From positions 1 through 9,408 of the forward strand of contig JAJFHK010000311.1 in assembly GCA_021775655.1 (NCBI GenBank): 9,408 bases of DNA, given 5' to 3'. Position 1 is the first letter of the stretch, and each line of letters opens with the position of its first letter. This DNA is from Filomicrobium sp. (GTDB taxonomy: Bacteria; Pseudomonadota; Alphaproteobacteria; Rhizobiales; Hyphomicrobiaceae). This document shows positions 7,619 to 9,408 of the stretch, piece by piece. The position numbers were made by a program, and so were the translations under genes. The notes below the pieces were generated by a model that was not told the origin of the DNA, searched no databases, and saw only the letters and a list, made by a program, of their open reading frames with translations.

Positions 7619-8683
7619 TCAATTCGTCAGGTTGACCATCCGCTCAACCGAACGGCGAGCGCGCTCTGCAACGTCAGGGTCAACCTCCACCTCGTGCTGC
7701 ATATAGAGGAGCGCATCGAGGATCTTCTCGAGACTAATCCGCTTCATGTGCGGACACAGGTTACAAGGCCGAATGAATTCCGTTTCAGGTAGCTCGGCGG
7801 CGACGTTCGACGACATCGAACACTCGGTCACGAGCATTACTTTGGCGGGCTTATTTTCCTTGGTCCAATTGATCATACCCGTCGTCGAGCCGGTGAAGTC
7901 GGCGATCTCGATGACCTCGGGCGGGCACTCGGGATGAGCGATGACCTTGAGGCCGGGCTCCGCATCACGCATCGTTTCGATCTCTTCTGCCGTGAAGCGC
8001 TCGTGCACTTCGCAACGCCCTTTCCAGGTGATGATCTCGACATCAGTCTGGGTCTGGATGTATTTCGCAAGATACTCGTCGGGAATAACGAGCACGCGCG
8101 GTGCGTTGAGGCTCTCGACGACCTTCACTGCATTCGCAGACGTGCAGCAGATATCGCACTCAGCTTTCACCGCTGCGCTCGTATTCACATAGGTCACGAT
8201 CGGCACGCCCGGATAAGCTTCGCGAAGTCGCCTGACGTCTTCGGCAGTAATCGACTCCGCCAACGAGCATCCCGCCTTCAAGTCCGGTATGAGGACCGTC
8301 TTGTCCGGGTTCATCAGCTTCGAGGTTTCAGCCATAAAGTGTACGCCGGCCTGAACGATAACGTCCGCGTCGACGCGGGCCGCTTCTTTCGCCAATGCAA
8401 GGCTATCCCCCAGAAAGTCTCCCACGCAGTGGAAGATTTCAGGCGTCATGTAATTGTGCGCAAGGATGACGGCGTTGCGCTCTTTCTTCAGAGTATTGAT
8501 CGCCTTGATCAGCGGCGCGTAGTGCGGCCACTCCATCGGCGTTATTACGTTTTTCACCTTCTCGTAAAGCGGGCGCATTTCCGCTTCGAGTTCGGGCGTA
8601 AATTCGAGGTCCGGACGCGGCAGCGGCGCGAACGAACGGGGTCCGCGGTGATCTGGGCTCTTAATCGCCTCGAGATAATCCAT
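7619..8683 (-). CDS. nadA: Quinolinate synthase (4Fe-4S)
   Basis: A 354-aa cytosolic iron-sulfur enzyme that condenses iminoaspartate with dihydroxyacetone phosphate to quinolinate. The three cluster cysteines are visible: C139 in [12 protein letters not shown]253 in HPECPPE and C310 in CNLCPHMK. Other family signatures are AHNYMTPEI (H76, Y78), [32 protein letters not shown] (Y165), CTSANA and GSTTGM (265-270). C307 and C310 form a CxxC pair, so C307 may form a redox-sensitive disulfide when the cluster is absent, as reported for the E. coli enzyme. The ATG at 8683 follows a strong AAGGAG at six bases. The frame is open to TTG 8737, but that would translate through the upstream operator. It is the first gene of nadABC. 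Confidence 0.98.
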   Translation of the reverse strand: MDYLEAIKSPDHRGPRSFAPLPRPDLEFTPELEAEMRPLYEKVKNVITPMEWPHYAPLIKAINTLKKERNAVILAHNYMTPEIFHCVGDFLGDSLALAKEAARVDADVIVQAGVHFMAETSKLMNPDKTVLIPDLKAGCSLAESITAEDVRRLREAYPGVPIVTYVNTSAAVKAECDICCTSANAVKVVESLNAPRVLVIPDEYLAKYIQTQTDVEIITWKGRCEVHERFTAEEIETMRDAEPGLKVIAHPECPPEVIEIADFTGSTTGMINWTKENKPAKVMLVTECSMSSNVAAELPETEFIRPCNLCPHMKRISLEKILDALLYMQHEVEVDPDVAERARRSVERMVNLTN

Positions 8684-8689
8684 GCGAAA

Positions 8690-8695
8690 CTCCTT
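8690..8695 (-). promoter_or_regulatory. Ribosome-binding site of nadA
   Basis: AAGGAG is six bases before the ATG at 8683. It is the strongest Shine-Dalgarno in the window and settles the nadA start against the upstream TTG at 8737. Confidence 0.85.
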
Positions 8696-8703
8696 CAACT
8701 TAA

Positions 8704-8722
8704 TATGCTCAGTTTGAGCATA
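8704..8722. promoter_or_regulatory. Operator-like palindrome 1 upstream of nadA
   Basis: TATGCTCAGTTTGAGCATA is a perfect 8-bp inverted repeat around a 3-bp centre. It ends 20 bases before the nadA ATG and eight bases before the AAGGAG, a position where a bound repressor would block initiation or early elongation. The minus-strand reading TATGCT could double as a -10 element, but I see no matching -35. It resembles my recollection of sites for NadQ, a repressor of nadABC in alphaproteobacteria; I cannot verify that motif here. Confidence 0.75.
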
Positions 8723-8795
8723 AGTGGTGTACAGCAATCAGCAGCCACTCATATGACCGTTTGTCTGGCAGCCGAGGCTGTTTTGGTTAACTGGT

Positions 8796-8814
8796 TATGC
8801 TCTGTTGGAGCATT
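8796..8814. promoter_or_regulatory. Operator-like palindrome 2 upstream of nadA
   Basis: TATGCTCTGTTGGAGCATT repeats the architecture of the first site: ATGCTC, five bases, GAGCAT. It matches the first copy at 16 of 19 positions, differing at the two flanks of the centre and at the last base. The two centres are 92 bp apart, so one dimer at each site, with or without DNA looping, is plausible. The duplication in front of an NAD operon is the main reason to call both sites functional. Confidence 0.72.
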
Positions 8815-8822
8815 GTTGCGTG

Positions 8823-9166
8823 TATTTAAGATAGGTGCTGTGACGCAAAATTTCCAGTGCATTTCGCCAATTCATCGAAAAACCTTGGCTATCTAACCGA
8901 CCTGACCAGTGGAGCTGGAGTGAGATTATCCAACCTGGGATCAGCGCCAACGCCAGCCGATTTCGAAACCACCGGTCGTGTTCCGTGCCCAAAATAACAA
9001 TCGGCCAATGACAAGAAATTTCTCGATAATTTAGCGATCGTTCAATCTTGATACAAAAGAAAACAGTTAATTTCCTCTTTCTGCCGATCGTCCCCAAATA
9101 GCATGCCCCTCAGTGTAAAATCATCTCTTGGAAGCAAGTCGCAAGACATCCCTAGGTGACAACATC
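8823..9166. other. Intergenic region between nadA control region and the tadG-like gene
   Basis: This AT-richer stretch separates two divergent genes. It should contain the plus-strand promoter for the pilus gene and perhaps the upstream part of the nadA promoter. I could not identify a convincing -35/-10 pair, RNA gene or terminator. A 100-aa minus-strand frame crossing it (8795-9097, TTG start) has no protein-like features and ends inside operator 2. Confidence 0.5.
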
Positions 9167-9408
9167 TTGAGCAACCGTCATCCATCGAATTTTTGGAGTC
9201 ACCGGTCTGGAGCGGTAATAACGAACTTCGCGCTCCTTTTGCCGGCGATCTTGATTACGTCGCTCGCTGCGATCGATTACTCGTGGACGATCACACACAA
9301 GGATGTCTATCAGGAAGCCGCCGACATTGCTGCGCTGGCGGCCGCCAAGGAGCTGACGCTATCCGACTCGAAGCGGGAAAACGTCAATGACATCGCCAAG
9401 GCGATCGT
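9167..9408 (+). CDS. TadE/TadG-like Flp pilus-assembly protein, N-terminal part
   Basis: The frame is open from 9119 to the right edge. The first 80 codons from TTG 9167 read MSNRHPSNFWSHRSGAV, then a hydrophobic helix (about 16-36, with FALLLPAIL), then AIDYSWTITHKDVYQEAAD and IAALAAAKEL. This arrangement of a short basic N-terminus ending in SGA, one membrane helix, a D-Y pair and an A-rich amphipathic helix with ADxAALAAAKEL is the signature of the Tad/TadG-like N-terminal domain found in Flp/Tad pilus loci. Such proteins are anchored in the inner membrane with the bulk outside. No ATG or GTG is available in frame before the helix; AGGTGA at 9154-9159 supports TTG 9167, and TTG 9128 is the alternative. 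Most of the protein lies beyond the window, so the subtype is unresolved. Confidence 0.8.
   Translation, partial: MSNRHPSNFWSHRSGAVITNFALLLPAILITSLAAIDYSWTITHKDVYQEAADIAALAAAKELTLSDSKRENVNDIAKAI

Noticed and set aside
8684..8737. N-terminal extension of NadA from TTG 8737
   Set aside because: ATG 8683 has an ideal AAGGAG, and the extension would be encoded by the operator palindrome and has no family counterpart.
7934..8896. 320-codon plus-strand open frame
   Set aside because: It is antisense to most of nadA, which has unmistakable family motifs, and it runs through both operator palindromes; the translation has no recognisable domain.
8795..9097. 100-codon minus-strand frame starting at TTG
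   Set aside because: Tryptophan- and cysteine-rich random-looking translation, no ribosome-binding site, and its stop falls inside operator 2.

Overview
The window looks like a chromosomal housekeeping segment from an alphaproteobacterium. The protein sequences (PPDK, a nadA-nadB-nadC operon, an M20 dipeptidase, a TadE/TadG-like protein) and a mid-range GC content judged by eye fit that class. A Sphingomonadales-like organism is my best guess, but this is an inference from overall look and not a proven assignment. I see no mobile element, CRISPR array, RNA gene, phage gene or defence gene.

Layout. (1) Positions 1-1271, minus strand: most of an M20-family dipeptidase, cut at its C-terminus by the window edge. 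(2) Positions 1272-1486: divergent intergenic region with a GC-rich hairpin in the ppdK leader. (3) Positions 1487-4192, plus strand: ppdK, pyruvate phosphate dikinase, full length (901 aa). (4) Positions 4193-4860, minus strand: two small genes. One is an unrecognised 75-aa protein whose stop codon directly abuts the ppdK stop; the other is a 73-aa two-helix membrane protein. (5) Positions 4984-8683, minus strand: the complete de novo NAD pathway from aspartate to nicotinate mononucleotide, in the order nadA, nadB, nadC. (6) Positions 8684-8822: the nadA control region, with two copies of the palindrome ATGCTC-N5-GAGCAT. (7) Positions 9167-9408, plus strand: the 5' end of a TadE/TadG-like (Flp pilus assembly) gene starting at TTG.

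How the genes work together. NadB oxidises L-aspartate to iminoaspartate, NadA condenses it with dihydroxyacetone phosphate to quinolinate, and NadC converts quinolinate with PRPP to nicotinate mononucleotide. nadB and nadC overlap by four bases, so they are probably translationally coupled. The paired palindromes suggest NAD-responsive repression of the operon by a NadQ- or NrtR-type regulator encoded elsewhere. PPDK interconverts pyruvate and phosphoenolpyruvate and has no visible functional link to the NAD genes.

I did not find an undescribed system. The most useful observations are the duplicated operator in front of nadA, two edge-truncated genes that a closed-ORF search would miss, and two small genes of unknown function.
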